Below, in pieces: positions 18,108 to 27,307 of a stretch of DNA of 64,000 nucleotides. This stretch comes from Bacteroidota bacterium. Its GTDB lineage: Bacteria; Bacteroidota; Bacteroidia; Bacteroidales; VadinHA17. The notes under the pieces were generated by a model. The model worked only from the letters and a program-made list of their open reading frames with translations. It searched no databases and was not told where the DNA came from. Positions within the stretch are counted from its first letter, which is position 1, and each line of letters begins with the position of its first letter. Both the position numbers and the translations under genes were made by a program. Location of the stretch: NCBI GenBank assembly GCA_029564935.1, contig JAKQPD010000159.1, forward strand, positions 20,004 to 84,003. Direction: 5' to 3'.

Positions 18108-18134
18108 AAAGTGGAGGAAAGTGGGGGAAAGTGG
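18108..18134 (+). promoter_or_regulatory. Probable MraZ operator
   Basis: Three direct repeats AAAGTGG start at 18108, 18118 and 18128 with a strict 10-bp period, 46-72 bp before the mraZ ATG. MraZ proteins of E. coli and Mycoplasma bind direct TGGG- or AAAGTG-type repeats with about one helical turn spacing and repress their own dcw promoter. The motif, spacing and position all fit that scheme. Confidence 0.85.
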
Positions 18135-18179
18135 AGATTTTTTCTTTATTTTAGCGTCCTGATTGAAATCAAGAAAGTC

Positions 18180-18641
18180 ATGGCCACCTTTATCGGTGAA
18201 AATTATTGCAAGGTTGATTCCAAGGGAAGGATCATACTTCCTATGGATTTCATAAAGCAGTTGCCTGTTGATTCCCGCGATCATTTGATAGTCCGTAAAG
18301 ATATTTTCGTAAACTGCCTGGTACTTTATTCCGCTGATGACTGGAACCGCCAGGTTGAAAAGATACGAAAAAAGATAAATCCATACAACCGTCTCCATAG
18401 TAATTTCCTCAGGAATTTTTATAAAGGCACTGACAAACTGGAGCTTGACAGCAATAATCGTTTTCTTTTACCGAGAAGGCTTCTCGACCTTATCGGTGTT
18501 GAACGGGATGTGGTTCTTCTCGGGCAGGACGGAAAGATAGAGATATGGGCAGCTGAGAATTATCATTCAACCGATATGACGCCCGAAGATCTGGCGAATC
18601 AGACGGAAGAGTTTCTGGGTGATATTAATGATTCCGATTAA
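18180..18641 (+). CDS. mraZ: Transcriptional regulator MraZ
   Basis: The 153-residue protein consists of two SpoVT/AbrB-like domains, the first beginning MATFIGENYCKVDSKGRIILP and the second TDKLELDSNNRFLLPRRLL. In other bacteria MraZ forms a ring-shaped oligomer that represses the division and cell-wall cluster. Length matches E. coli MraZ (152). A longer reading from GTG 18111 would start inside the operator repeats, so ATG 18180 is chosen. Next gene rsmH begins 2 bp after the stop. Autoregulation is supported by the three AAAGTGG repeats upstream. Confidence 0.95.
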   Translation: MATFIGENYCKVDSKGRIILPMDFIKQLPVDSRDHLIVRKDIFVNCLVLYSADDWNRQVEKIRKKINPYNRLHSNFLRNFYKGTDKLELDSNNRFLLPRRLLDLIGVERDVVLLGQDGKIEIWAAENYHSTDMTPEDLANQTEEFLGDINDSD

Positions 18642-18643
18642 CC

Positions 18644-19540
18644 ATGGTCTATCATATACCTGCAATGCCGGAAAAGAGTATTGAAGGGCTGAATATCCGC
18701 CCTGACGGTATATATGTTGATGCAACATTCGGAGGCGGGGGGCATTCAAGGGAAATTCTCAGCCGGCTGACTTCGGGAAAGCTTATAGCATTTGACCAGG
18801 ATGAGGATGCTGCTGTAAATATCCCCGCTGACAGCCGATTCATTTTTCTTAACCAGAATTTCAGGTTCCTCAGGAACAACCTCAAATTTAATGGAATTAG
18901 CTCTATAGACGGATTGATAGCCGATCTGGGAGTCTCATTTCATCAGTTTGATGAACCGGACAGGGGATTTTCCTTCAGGTTCGATGCCCCGCTTGACATG
19001 AGGATGAACAGGGATGGCAGCACTACAGCGGCCGATATTATAAGAAAATCGGATGAATCGGATCTTTCCGGCATATTATCCGAATATGGCGAACTTTCAA
19101 ATTCACGCTCTGTTGCCAGGGCAATTGTTACGTCAGCCAGAATAAAACCCATTGTCCGTACAGGTGACCTTGTCTCTGCTATACGTTCGCTGGCTCCGGT
19201 ACGTCAGGAACATAAATTCTATGCCAAAGTCTTCCAGGCTTTGAGGATAGCTGTGAATCACGAAATTGAAAATCTGAAGGAAATGCTGCTTCAGTCTCTT
19301 GAAATGCTGAACAGCGGCGGTCGGCTTGTCGTGATAACTTATCACTCTCTCGAAGACAGGATTGTGAAAAATTTCATGCGTTCGGGCAATTTTGAAGGAA
19401 TTGAAAAGAAAGATTTTTACGGCAATCCGGAAGTTCCTTTCAGAGTTCTCAATAAGAAGGGAATAACACCCGGAGAAGATGAGATTGCCGTAAATACCAG
19501 GGCCAGAAGTGCAAGATTAAGAATTGCTGAAAAAATCTGA
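18644..19540 (+). CDS. rsmH: 16S rRNA (cytosine1402-N4)-methyltransferase RsmH
   Basis: SAM-dependent enzyme methylating N4 of C1402 in the ribosomal P site; also called MraW. The 298 residues show the SAM-binding loop DATFGGGGHS near residue 28, LIADLGVSFHQFD with the conserved DLG(V/I)S motif, FRFDAPLDMRMN, and the C-terminal HSLEDRIVKNF block followed by NTRARSARLRIAEK. Only 2 bp separate it from mraZ and 3 bp from the ftsL-like gene, so it belongs to the same operon. Confidence 0.96.
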   Translation: MVYHIPAMPEKSIEGLNIRPDGIYVDATFGGGGHSREILSRLTSGKLIAFDQDEDAAVNIPADSRFIFLNQNFRFLRNNLKFNGISSIDGLIADLGVSFHQFDEPDRGFSFRFDAPLDMRMNRDGSTTAADIIRKSDESDLSGILSEYGELSNSRSVARAIVTSARIKPIVRTGDLVSAIRSLAPVRQEHKFYAKVFQALRIAVNHEIENLKEMLLQSLEMLNSGGRLVVITYHSLEDRIVKNFMRSGNFEGIEKKDFYGNPEVPFRVLNKKGITPGEDEIAVNTRARSARLRIAEKI

Positions 19541-19543
19541 GAA

Positions 19544-19897
19544 ATGGCTAAGGAGGAAGGTGAAAACGGAAAGAAGATCAGTACAGGAAGCATCATGAAG
19601 GAGGTACTGAGTGGGGGGATCACTTCAAAGATCATTCTCAGGAATATCTGGTATGTAATGCTTCTGACCTTCATTGCGGCTGTTTATATAGCCAACAGGT
19701 TCCATGCCGAGAAGATTACACGTGATATGAACAGGATTCAGCGGGAAGTGAAAGAGCTGAGGGCTGAATCTCTTTCAACCTCGGCTGATCTGATGTATGT
19801 GAGCAGACAATCGGAAGTATATAAGATGGTAAGGGAAAAAGGCCTTGAACTGGAGGAGCTTAAAACTCCGGCTTTCAAGCTCCTTATTGATAACTAG
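19544..19897 (+). CDS. FtsL-like division protein
   Basis: The 117-residue protein has a basic and polar N terminus of about 33 residues, one transmembrane helix (about 36-55, IWYVMLLTFIAAVYIANRF) and a periplasmic coiled coil (about 58-105). This bitopic topology and its position between rsmH and ftsI are those of FtsL, which with FtsQ and DivIC/FtsB activates FtsWI. FtsL sequences diverge fast, so the call rests mainly on topology and gene order. Spacing is 3 bp from rsmH and 5 bp to ftsI. Confidence 0.85.
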   Translation: MAKEEGENGKKISTGSIMKEVLSGGITSKIILRNIWYVMLLTFIAAVYIANRFHAEKITRDMNRIQREVKELRAESLSTSADLMYVSRQSEVYKMVREKGLELEELKTPAFKLLIDN

Positions 19898-19902
19898 GAA
19901 TT

Positions 19903-22017
19903 ATGGCTGTAAGAGACGATATAGTATTCCGGGGTGGCATTCTTTATTTTGTGCTTGCAATTGCTGCACTGGCAATTTTTATCCGTATTCTCATCCTGCA
20001 AACCATAGAGCATGGCAAATGGTCGGCCATGAGCGAAAAGTATGTTTTCACAACAGCGGAACTGCCGGCTGACAGGGGAGATATCCTTGCACATGACGGC
20101 CGCCTTCTCGCAAGTTCAATCCCCTATTACACAATTTATATGGACACCAGGAGTACCGGGATGTCACAGCAGACATGGACATCGGGGATTAACGGCCTTT
20201 CAGCCGGTCTTGCAAGATACCTTGGTGTCAGGACTGCTGAAGGCTGGAAATCTGCCATTACTGATGCCCGGAAAAGAGGTGACCGCTATTTTCTTATCAA
20301 GAGGAGGGTTGATTATGAGACGCTTAAAAAGCTTAAGGAGCTGCCGATTTTCAGGGAAGGTCAGTATAAGGGAGGATTGATGGCACAGGCTGAGAACAGA
20401 CGGATCCTCCCCAACAATGAGCTGGCTGCCAGAACTATCGGATATCTTAATCTTGGCGACGGAGGTACCCGGGTCGGCATTGAGGGCTCGTTTGATAAAG
20501 AGCTTGCCGGAAAGAATGGTATGGCTGTAAAACAACGTCTGACAGGAGGGGACTGGATAACTGTTGATGCCGCAGGTACAGTAGATTCCCGCGACGGCAA
20601 TGATGTTGTGACGACAATAGATATTGACCTTCAGGATGTTGCATCAAACGCTCTCGCAAATCAGCTGAAAAAGCACAATGCACATCATGGTTGTGCCGTG
20701 GTCATGGAAGTATCCACCGGTGATATACGTGCGATAGCCAACCTTGAAATTGGATCTGACGGGAATTATCATGAAAGCTATAATTATGCAGTAGGCGAGA
20801 GCACTGAACCGGGATCTACATTTAAACTGCCTGTTCTTATGGCTGCTCTTGAAGAGGGGAAGATTGATACAGGCGACATTGTTGATACAGGTTCCGGAAG
20901 CGTTAAATTCTATAATAAGGTCATACGCGATACAAAAGAGGATGGTTATGGCAGGATAACAGTCCGGCAGGTTTTTGAAAAATCATCCAATGTCGGGACA
21001 GCCAAACTCATTACCAGTTTGTATGCTGACCGGCCCATGGATTTTGTTAACCGGCTGTGCGCCATGAAGCTTAATGAAAAACTTGACCTTCAGATCAAAG
21101 GTGAAGGTGAACCTCTTATAAGATACCCCGGTGATAAGCTGTGGTCAGGCATTTCGCTTCCCATGATGTCGCATGGTTATGAAGTACAGATGACCCCGCT
21201 GCAGATACTGACTTTCTACAATGCAGTGGCAAATGACGGGAAAATGATGAAACCCAGGTTCGTGACCGCAATTACTCGCAATGGCACTGTCCTGAGACAT
21301 TTTAATCCCGATGTAATTGTGAACTCAATAGCCTCCGGATCAACAATCAGAAAAGCAAAAAAAATGATGGAGGGGGTTGTGGAACATGGTACAGCGACAA
21401 ACCTCAGGAATGATAATTACAAGATCGCGGGAAAGACAGGCACGGCCCAGATCGCAAAAGGCAGCAGAGGCTATAAGTCAGGATCCGGTGTCTCATATCA
21501 GGCTTCCTTCGTTGGCTATTTCCCTGCTGATAATCCACTCTATTCATGCATAGTAGTCGTGAATGCACCATCAAACGGTGTGTATTATGGCAATCAGGTT
21601 GCCGGTTCGGTTTTCAGGGAGATATCTGATAAAGTATATGCAACAAATTTCTTCAGGGACTACAGTGACCCGAAAGATGTAAGAACGGCTTCCCGGGTTC
21701 CTGAAGCAGGTAACGGATTCAGGCAGGATATTAACAATGTCCTTGCTGAACTTGACGTCAGAGTCCGCAAACGTTCAAAGGATGAATGGATTAAAACACT
21801 TGAAAGCGGCGATACAATTACCTATGCCGGAGTAAAGATCAGTAAAGGACTTGTACCTGATGTCAGGGGAATGAGCCTCAGGGATGCAATGTACCTGCTG
21901 GAAAACTCAGGTTACAGGGTGAAATTCACCGGTAAAGGGAAAGTACTCAGGCAATCGCCTGAACATGGTCAGAGATATTTTGAAGGACAGGTGGTCTCTC
22001 TTGAAATGAATATGTAG
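19903..22017 (+). CDS. ftsI: Division transpeptidase FtsI (PBP3) with PASTA domain
   Basis: Septal peptidoglycan transpeptidase that cross-links glycan strands made by FtsW. The 704 residues have one N-terminal transmembrane helix (about 13-33), a PBP dimerisation domain (ADRGDILAHDGRLLASS), and the transpeptidase domain with STFK (about 305-308), SSN (about 362-364) and KTGTA (about 509). A single C-terminal PASTA domain (about 645-704, VPDVRGMSLRDAMYLLE) is present, absent from E. coli FtsI but usual in Bacteroidota. It lies 5 bp after the ftsL-like gene and 4 bp before murE. Confidence 0.95.
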   Translation: MAVRDDIVFRGGILYFVLAIAALAIFIRILILQTIEHGKWSAMSEKYVFTTAELPADRGDILAHDGRLLASSIPYYTIYMDTRSTGMSQQTWTSGINGLSAGLARYLGVRTAEGWKSAITDARKRGDRYFLIKRRVDYETLKKLKELPIFREGQYKGGLMAQAENRRILPNNELAARTIGYLNLGDGGTRVGIEGSFDKELAGKNGMAVKQRLTGGDWITVDAAGTVDSRDGNDVVTTIDIDLQDVASNALANQLKKHNAHHGCAVVMEVSTGDIRAIANLEIGSDGNYHESYNYAVGESTEPGSTFKLPVLMAALEEGKIDTGDIVDTGSGSVKFYNKVIRDTKEDGYGRITVRQVFEKSSNVGTAKLITSLYADRPMDFVNRLCAMKLNEKLDLQIKGEGEPLIRYPGDKLWSGISLPMMSHGYEVQMTPLQILTFYNAVANDGKMMKPRFVTAITRNGTVLRHFNPDVIVNSIASGSTIRKAKKMMEGVVEHGTATNLRNDNYKIAGKTGTAQIAKGSRGYKSGSGVSYQASFVGYFPADNPLYSCIVVVNAPSNGVYYGNQVAGSVFREISDKVYATNFFRDYSDPKDVRTASRVPEAGNGFRQDINNVLAELDVRVRKRSKDEWIKTLESGDTITYAGVKISKGLVPDVRGMSLRDAMYLLENSGYRVKFTGKGKVLRQSPEHGQRYFEGQVVSLEMNM

Positions 22018-22021
22018 GAAT

Positions 22022-23476
22022 ATGGATCTTGGCACAGTTTTAAATGGCATTGAAGTATTATCTTTCACCGGTAAAAGGAAGCGGGAAATAGAAAATATTG
22101 CTTTTGATTCCCGCAGGGTGACTGAAAATTCTCTGTTCGTTGCAGTCAGAGGGTCAAAGAGTGACGGGCATGAATTTATTGCCAGTGCAGTCAGTTCAGG
22201 TTCAACAGCGGTCATTTGTGAGAAATTACCAGAAAATCCTGCACAGAATGTTTCATGGATTATTACAGGCGATTCTGCACGTGCCCTTGGCCAGGTCTCC
22301 TCAAATTTCTTCGGTAATCCATCCTCAGCGTTAAAGCTGACAGGGGTGACAGGGACAAACGGTAAGACAACTATCGCCACCCTGCTTTACAGGTTATTTA
22401 CAGGGCTTGGTTACAGATGCGGGCTTTTTTCAACTGTATGTAATTATATTGTTGACAAAGAACTTGAGGCCACCCATACAACACCTGATCCTGTTCAGCT
22501 GAACAGTGTGATGAGAGAAATGGTTATAGCCGGATGTGATTTTGCCTTCATGGAGGTAAGTTCACATGCTTCTGATCAGAAACGTATAGCCGGGCTCGAA
22601 TTTGCGGGAGGCATCTTCACAAATCTCACTCACGATCATCTCGATTATCATAAGACCTTTGACAGGTATCTGGCCGCTAAGAAAAGCTGGTTCGATTCAT
22701 TGCCTCCGGCTGCATTTGCACTTGTAAATGCCGATGACAGGAACGGAATGGTCATGCTGCAGAATTGCAGTGCGCGTCACTTTACCTTTTCGGTCAGAGG
22801 GATGGCCGACTTCCGTTGCGGTATAATAGAGCAGAGCTTTCAGGGAATGGGCCTCAGGATAAACGGTGAAGAAGTCTGGACAAAGTTCATAGGCGATTTT
22901 AATGCTTCAAATCTTCTTGCAGTCTATTCTGCAGCTGTTCTCCTCGGGGCTGACAGCCGGGAAGTGCTGACCATCCTCAGTGAAATTACATCTGTTCCCG
23001 GAAGGCTTGAGGTGATACGTTCGCGCGGAGGAATAACGGGTATCGTTGATTATGCCCATACGCCTGATGCCCTTCTGAATGTTATCAGCACATTAAACAA
23101 GATACGTAAGGCAGATGTCAGCCTGATAACGGTTGTAGGAGCCGGGGGAGACCGCGACCGTACCAAAAGGCCAAAAATGGCGGCTATTTCTGCCGAAGGA
23201 AGCACAAGGTTAATACTCACCTCTGACAATCCGAGAACCGAAGATCCTGAAAAGATCCTCGATGATATGGAAGAAGGTCTGACTGTTGACATGAGGAAAA
23301 GATCAGTCAGGATATGCGACCGGAGAGAAGCTATCAGAACTGCTGTCATGATTGCAGGTCCCGGGGATGTGATTCTTGTTGCCGGAAAGGGTCATGAGAC
23401 TTACCAGGAGGTAAATGGCATAAAGCATCATTTTGATGACAGGGAAGAACTCAGAAAGGCACTTGCGGATAAATAA
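22022..23476 (+). CDS. murE: UDP-MurNAc-tripeptide synthetase MurE
   Basis: Adds the third residue of the stem peptide to UDP-MurNAc-L-Ala-D-Glu using ATP. The 484 residues show the Mur ligase P-loop GVTGTNGKTT (about 108-117), THTTPDPVQL for substrate binding, FMEVSSHA, and FTNLTHDHLDYH. The specificity loop reads SDNPRTEDP (DNPR at about 402-405), the signature of meso-diaminopimelate-adding enzymes; lysine-adding MurE lacks that Arg motif. So the organism very likely has mDAP-type peptidoglycan. Followed 9 bp later by mraY. Confidence 0.96.
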   Translation: MDLGTVLNGIEVLSFTGKRKREIENIAFDSRRVTENSLFVAVRGSKSDGHEFIASAVSSGSTAVICEKLPENPAQNVSWIITGDSARALGQVSSNFFGNPSSALKLTGVTGTNGKTTIATLLYRLFTGLGYRCGLFSTVCNYIVDKELEATHTTPDPVQLNSVMREMVIAGCDFAFMEVSSHASDQKRIAGLEFAGGIFTNLTHDHLDYHKTFDRYLAAKKSWFDSLPPAAFALVNADDRNGMVMLQNCSARHFTFSVRGMADFRCGIIEQSFQGMGLRINGEEVWTKFIGDFNASNLLAVYSAAVLLGADSREVLTILSEITSVPGRLEVIRSRGGITGIVDYAHTPDALLNVISTLNKIRKADVSLITVVGAGGDRDRTKRPKMAAISAEGSTRLILTSDNPRTEDPEKILDDMEEGLTVDMRKRSVRICDRREAIRTAVMIAGPGDVILVAGKGHETYQEVNGIKHHFDDREELRKALADK

Positions 23477-23485
23477 TATTGAATA

Positions 23486-24742
23486 ATGCTGTACTATCTG
23501 TTTGAATATCTTGACAAACTTAATGTCCCCGGGGCAGGAGTTTTCAGTTATATCTCCTTCCGGTCGGCAGCAGCGGTAATAACTTCACTTTTCATTTCCC
23601 TGATGATAGGGAAAAGGATAATACAATTATTGCAGAAGAAGCAGGCAGGAGAGGTCGTAAGGGATCTCGGGCTGGAAGGACAATACCGCAAACAGGGAAC
23701 ACCGTCGATGGGGGGAATAATAATACTTGCATCAATAATAATTCCGACCCTGCTCTTTGCCAGGCTTGACAATATTTATGTGATAATAATGCTTATCACT
23801 ACATTATGGCTCGGCCTGATTGGTTTTATAGATGATTATATCAAAATATACAGGAAGAACAAGGAAGGTCTGGCAGGCAGGTTCAAGATACTGGGACAGA
23901 TAGTTCTTGGTCTGGTAATAGGTATTACACTGTGTTTCAGCGATGATGTAATGATCACCGAAAGGATCAACCTTTCGGAGCTGACATCAGGTGAAAGAAG
24001 GGAACTGGCTGATTCTCCTGTTACCGTATCGCCCGAAAGAGAGGTAATAATGGAGAGAAAATCGACAAAAACCACAATACCTTTTGTTAAGAATAATGAA
24101 TTCAATTATTCCTGGCTGGTGGCATTTATTAACAAGGATAAAAGGCAGGCATGGACCTGGATAGTGTATATCCTGATAATTATTTTCGTTCTGACTGCTG
24201 TATCGAACGGCGCAAACATTACTGACGGACTTGATGGCCTGGCTACTGGAGTATCGGCAATAATCGGTACAGCCCTGGGTATTCTCGCATACGTATCCAG
24301 TAATATTATTTATGCCAATTATCTTAAAATAATGTTCATCCCCGGCTCTGAAGAGCTTGTGATCTTTGCCAGCGCATTTATAGGAGGGACTGTGGGATTC
24401 CTCTGGTACAACTCTTTCCCGGCACAGGTTTTCATGGGAGATACGGGTTCTCTGGCCCTGGGAGGAATTATCGCGGTATTTGCGATCGTCATACGGAAAG
24501 AGCTTCTTATCCCTGTATTGTGCGGGATCTTTCTTGCCGAAAATCTTTCGGTGGTACTTCAGGTGTCATGGTTTAAGAGAACAAAAAGAAAATACGGGGA
24601 GGGCAGGAGGATATTTCTTATGGCCCCCCTTCATCATCATTATCAGAAAAAAGGATATCCGGAACCGAAAATTGTCACACGGTTCTGGATAGTGGGATTA
24701 ATACTGGCTGTTATCAGCATTGTAACGCTTAAGATCAGATAG
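23486..24742 (+). CDS. mraY: Phospho-MurNAc-pentapeptide transferase MraY
   Basis: Integral membrane enzyme that transfers phospho-MurNAc-pentapeptide to undecaprenyl phosphate, making lipid I. The 418 residues exceed the roughly 360 of E. coli MraY. The additional material sits between about residues 150 and 215 ([17 protein letters not shown] and a charged stretch), a soluble insertion between membrane helices also seen in other Bacteroidota. Catalytic and structural motifs are [35 protein letters not shown] and the histidine-rich [11 protein letters not shown]. It sits 9 bp after murE and 4 bp before murD. Confidence 0.96.
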   Translation: MLYYLFEYLDKLNVPGAGVFSYISFRSAAAVITSLFISLMIGKRIIQLLQKKQAGEVVRDLGLEGQYRKQGTPSMGGIIILASIIIPTLLFARLDNIYVIIMLITTLWLGLIGFIDDYIKIYRKNKEGLAGRFKILGQIVLGLVIGITLCFSDDVMITERINLSELTSGERRELADSPVTVSPEREVIMERKSTKTTIPFVKNNEFNYSWLVAFINKDKRQAWTWIVYILIIIFVLTAVSNGANITDGLDGLATGVSAIIGTALGILAYVSSNIIYANYLKIMFIPGSEELVIFASAFIGGTVGFLWYNSFPAQVFMGDTGSLALGGIIAVFAIVIRKELLIPVLCGIFLAENLSVVLQVSWFKRTKRKYGEGRRIFLMAPLHHHYQKKGYPEPKIVTRFWIVGLILAVISIVTLKIR

Positions 24743-24746
24743 TTGA

Positions 24747-26084
24747 ATGAAGAAGAAGATAGTAATTCTCGGTGCGGGTGAAAGTGGTACGGGTTCGGCT
24801 GTACTGGCTGTAAAAAACGGATTTGATGTATTTGTATCTGATTATGGAGAGATAAAGGAGAAATACCGTGAGATCCTGGACAAATATAATATAAGATGGG
24901 AGCAGGGCAGGCATACCGAAAGCGAAATACTCTCAGCTGATGAGGTTATCAAGAGTCCGGGGATAAAGGAAAACGCCCAGATAATAATTAAGATACGGGA
25001 CAAGGGTATACCTGTTATTTCAGAAATTGAATTTGCCGGAAGATATGCAAAAGGGACTAAGATATGTGTAACCGGGAGTAATGGTAAGACAACGGTTACC
25101 AACCTTATCTACCACATGCTTAAGAAAGCCGGCAGGAACGTTGCAATGACCGGAAATGTGGGTAACAGTTTTGCCATGTCGGTAGCCCTCGGAGGTCATG
25201 ATTATTATGTAATAGAGTTAAGCAGCTTTCAGCTTGATGACATGTTCGGATTCAAAGCCGATATAGCTATTCTGATGAATATAACCCCCGACCATCTCGA
25301 CAGGTATGGATATGATTTCCAAAATTATATCGATTCCAAGTTCAGAATAACACGGAATCAGGGGAAACAGGATTTTTTTATTTACTGGGCTGATGATCCG
25401 GTTATACAAAAAGAGCTGGCAAAAAAAGAATTTATGATGACCCTCCTTCCTTTTTCCGATACGGTGAAGGAGAATATGACAGCTTACATTGAAGAGGACG
25501 ATTTAATTATTGATTACCAAAATAAAACCAAGCTTATGACCATTCACGAACTGGCGCTTAAAGGACGTCATAACACCTACAATTCAATGGCTGCGGCTAT
25601 TGCTGGTAAAGTGCTTAATATCCGTAAGGATGTGATCAGAGAGAGCCTCGCTGATTTCCAGGGCGTGGAACACCGACTGGAGCCGGTAATAAAGGTGAGC
25701 GGTATAAATTTCATAAATGATTCAAAAGCAACCAATGTAAATTCAACATGGTATGCCCTTGAATGTATGGAGACTGACGTTGTATGGATCGCCGGAGGCG
25801 TTGACAAGGGAAACGATTATTCCGAGCTGTTCCAGGTTGTGAAGCAAAAGGTGAAGGCTGTGGTGTGCCTTGGTAAAGACAATAAAAAGATAATCGATTC
25901 TTTCCGGGATAAAGTCCCGACAATAGTTGAGACAATATCAATGGAAGAGGCCGTACGGTCAGCCTACTACCTTGCCCGGAAAGGCGATACAGTATTACTA
26001 TCCCCTGCATGTGCCAGTTTTGATCTTTTCATGAATTATGAGGACAGGGGGCGTCAGTTCAAAGCAGCTGTAAGGAATCTTTAA
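24747..26084 (+). CDS. murD: UDP-MurNAc-L-alanine--D-glutamate ligase MurD
   Basis: ATP-dependent ligase adding D-glutamate to UDP-MurNAc-L-Ala in the cytoplasm. The 445 residues have a Rossmann-like N-terminal domain (VILGAGESGTGSAVLA), the P-loop VTGSNGKTTVTNL, the magnesium-binding region ELSSFQLDD, NITPDHLDRY, the HRLEPV segment and a C-terminal domain with INDSKATNVNSTW and LLSPACASFDLF. Spacing is 4 bp after mraY and 11 bp before ftsW. No frameshift or insertion seen. Confidence 0.96.
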   Translation: MKKKIVILGAGESGTGSAVLAVKNGFDVFVSDYGEIKEKYREILDKYNIRWEQGRHTESEILSADEVIKSPGIKENAQIIIKIRDKGIPVISEIEFAGRYAKGTKICVTGSNGKTTVTNLIYHMLKKAGRNVAMTGNVGNSFAMSVALGGHDYYVIELSSFQLDDMFGFKADIAILMNITPDHLDRYGYDFQNYIDSKFRITRNQGKQDFFIYWADDPVIQKELAKKEFMMTLLPFSDTVKENMTAYIEEDDLIIDYQNKTKLMTIHELALKGRHNTYNSMAAAIAGKVLNIRKDVIRESLADFQGVEHRLEPVIKVSGINFINDSKATNVNSTWYALECMETDVVWIAGGVDKGNDYSELFQVVKQKVKAVVCLGKDNKKIIDSFRDKVPTIVETISMEEAVRSAYYLARKGDTVLLSPACASFDLFMNYEDRGRQFKAAVRNL

Positions 26085-26095
26085 ATATCAAGGTC

Positions 26096-27307
26096 ATGCA
26101 ACAGGGATGGCTTACAAAAACGTTTAAAGGCGACAGGGCTATATGGGGACTTGTAGCCATTTTTATGGTCTATTCCCTCCTTGCCGTTTACAGCTCCTCG
26201 GTAAATGTGGCATTCAGGAACCATGGAGGTAACACGACATACTTCCTGAGAAGCCAGCTTATGATGCTTACGGCAGGACTTATAATCATTATTATCGTAC
26301 ATTATCTTCCTTACAGGATCTATTCCTCACTTGCAGGCATTGCCCTTATTGTTTCGGCCGGACTGCTGGTACTTACATTCTTCTTCGGGGTAAGGATCAA
26401 TGATGCAACCCGCTGGCTTGAGATCCCTTTTATAGGATTCAGGATACAGACATCAGATATCGCCAAGGTAGCGCTTGTCATTTACCTCGCCAGAACACTT
26501 GCAAAATACCAGAACCAGCTTAAGGATTTCGTACTTGTAACAAAATTCTTCATGATCCCGGTTTTTGCAATATGTGCTCTTATAATGCCGGAAAACCTTT
26601 CAACTGCAATCATGGTATTCGGTATATGCATTCTGATATTGTTCATAGGTGGAGTACCCTTTAAATACCTGCTTGCATATATCGGATTATCAGTAGTTTT
26701 CATAGTGTTGTTCGCCCTTCTTTTATGGCTGATTAAGGAAGATAACAGGGTGATGACCTGGATTGAGAGGCTTATAAGTTTCTTTACGGGGAAAGGTGAT
26801 ACAGGCGATAATTACCAGATCAACCAGGCTAAGATAGCCATTTCAACAGGCGGTCTGTTCGGTAAAGCACCGGGTCACAGCATTCAGAGAAACATGCTTC
26901 CCCAGTCAAATTCAGATTTCATTTTTGCAATAATTATTGAGGAATATGGCTTGCTCCTGGGGGCCATCCCACTCGTACTCGCATATATGATACTCCTTTT
27001 CAGAGGTATCACCATTGTAAGAAAATGCGACACTGCCTTTCCTGCTTACCTGGTACTGGGGCTTGTTGTTATGATCGTTTCACAGGCAATGCTGAATATG
27101 ATGGTTGCCACGGGAATTTTGCCTGTGACAGGACAGACACTTCCGCTTGTAAGCTGGGGAAGGACTTCCGTGATAATAATGTGTTTCTCGGTCGGTGTTA
27201 TACTCAGCGTCAGCAGGGTGGTCAATGCACGGATGAAAAAGGAAGATCTCCCGGAGGAGGAACAGAAAGATGAAGGCGAAATAATTTATGGATCAGCAAA
27301 GGCATAA
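26096..27307 (+). CDS. ftsW: Septal glycosyltransferase FtsW
   Basis: SEDS-family polytopic membrane protein that polymerises lipid II at the septum with FtsI. The 403 residues carry about ten hydrophobic helices. SEDS landmarks include DATRWLEIPFIGFRIQTSDIAK-type loop (split here: ATRWLEIP and QTSDIAKVALVIYLA), a periplasmic loop with PGHSIQRNMLPQSNSDFIFA and IIEEYGLLLGA, and the C-terminal GQTLPLVSWGRTSVI. The acidic tail EDLPEEEQKDEGE is cytoplasmic. murG begins inside its last codons (20-bp overlap). RodA is the alternative, but gene order and motifs favour FtsW. Confidence 0.95.
   Translation: MQQGWLTKTFKGDRAIWGLVAIFMVYSLLAVYSSSVNVAFRNHGGNTTYFLRSQLMMLTAGLIIIIIVHYLPYRIYSSLAGIALIVSAGLLVLTFFFGVRINDATRWLEIPFIGFRIQTSDIAKVALVIYLARTLAKYQNQLKDFVLVTKFFMIPVFAICALIMPENLSTAIMVFGICILILFIGGVPFKYLLAYIGLSVVFIVLFALLLWLIKEDNRVMTWIERLISFFTGKGDTGDNYQINQAKIAISTGGLFGKAPGHSIQRNMLPQSNSDFIFAIIIEEYGLLLGAIPLVLAYMILLFRGITIVRKCDTAFPAYLVLGLVVMIVSQAMLNMMVATGILPVTGQTLPLVSWGRTSVIIMCFSVGVILSVSRVVNARMKKEDLPEEEQKDEGEIIYGSAKA

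Larger units (their letters stand above)
17398..18179. other. Long non-coding stretch between the lipid genes and mraZ
   Basis: No credible gene lies in these 782 bases: frames are short and do not look like protein. It contains an inverted pair of structured repeats (17563-17646 and 17820-17901), an isolated hairpin CTTCTCAGAT-ATG-ATCTGAGAGG at 17731-17753, a 14-bp inverted repeat at 18021-18095, and the mraZ control region (18108-18134). A small RNA cannot be excluded, but no known one is recognised. Confidence 0.7.

Noticed and set aside
18111..18179. N-terminal extension of mraZ from GTG 18111
   Set aside because: It would begin within the operator repeats, and MraZ proteins start at the MATFIGE-type segment.
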